Shown here one piece after another: positions 5,367 through 5,477 of a stretch of 5,477 bases of DNA. Every line of letters begins with the position of its first letter. The stretch's first letter is position 1. This DNA is from JAFNAG01 sp041501225 (GTDB taxonomy: Bacteria; Acidobacteriota; UBA6911): assembly GCA_041501225.1 (NCBI GenBank), contig JBGQNR010000319.1, positions 1-5,477 of the forward strand. Reading direction: 5' to 3'. The translations under genes and the position numbers were made by a program. Under the pieces are notes generated by a model. The model saw nothing but the letters and a program-made list of their open reading frames with translations, was not told the DNA's origin and did no database searches.

Positions 5367-5477
5367 TTAGACTCGGGTCATAGCCAAGCTCCTATTGCGA
5401 GGCACCGGTTCCAGTTCGGGATTGCCTGACCAAGTTGCCGTCTCCGCTCATGCTCGACGGCGAAGAGGTGACATAAA

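Noticed and set aside
1..5477. PEP-CTERM sorting signals expected near an EpsI gene.
   Set aside because: No PEP motif followed by a membrane helix and basic tail was found in any frame I read.

Overview
The window looks like a piece of an Acidobacteriota chromosome, or a closely similar soil bacterium. The best clue is the N-terminus of a PknB-type Ser/Thr kinase (GHYRITEKLGAGGMG..., VALKVLPPEKV) in the wording typical of the very large acidobacterial kinase families. An EpsI-type exosortase partner, carboxypeptidase-regulatory-like repeats and a TPR protein fit the same background. Every gene I can support is on the minus strand, so the window is best read from its right end to its left. 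Nothing supports rRNA, tRNA or CRISPR.

Right to left: (1) 5019-5366 holds a 115-codon minus-strand open frame with a CxxC motif and no usable early start, probably a gene remnant. (2) 4911-3236 is the best candidate operon. A ~239-residue protein of unknown function (possibly TIGR04255-like) is split by a nine-C homopolymer. It overlaps by 4 nt (ATGA) the start of a ~319-residue TPR protein, itself split by a one-base frameshift near 3880-3890. A perfect 8+2+8 palindrome lies 22 nt before the first gene. (3) 3235-2569 has no convincing gene, only some hairpins and a weak promoter candidate. (4) 2568-2383 is the first 62 codons of a PknB-type kinase, cut off just after the alpha-C glutamate. 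(5) 2334-1884 looks like one mobile integron gene cassette. It starts at a GTTAGGC core, encodes a 117-aa four-helix membrane protein, and ends in an attC-like site that lost its last core. (6) 1883-1264 is a carboxypeptidase-regulatory-like protein with no N-terminus and an internal amber codon. (7) 1263-496 has only degraded-looking short frames. (8) 495-46 is an EpsI protein with a good GTG start and the HSPxNCxPGxGW motif, losing family similarity before its conserved C-terminal half.

The main message is mosaicism. Fragments of genes that normally stand alone are joined at abrupt borders, one of them an integron-type core site, and several frames carry single-base lesions. This may be a decaying accessory region built around a lone cassette (a CALIN-like remnant). 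Some of the one-base lesions, above all the C9 tract, could be assembly or sequencing errors, or a switchable tract. The intact functional candidates are the cassette membrane protein and, if the frameshifts are corrected, the two-gene TIGR04255-like/TPR unit.
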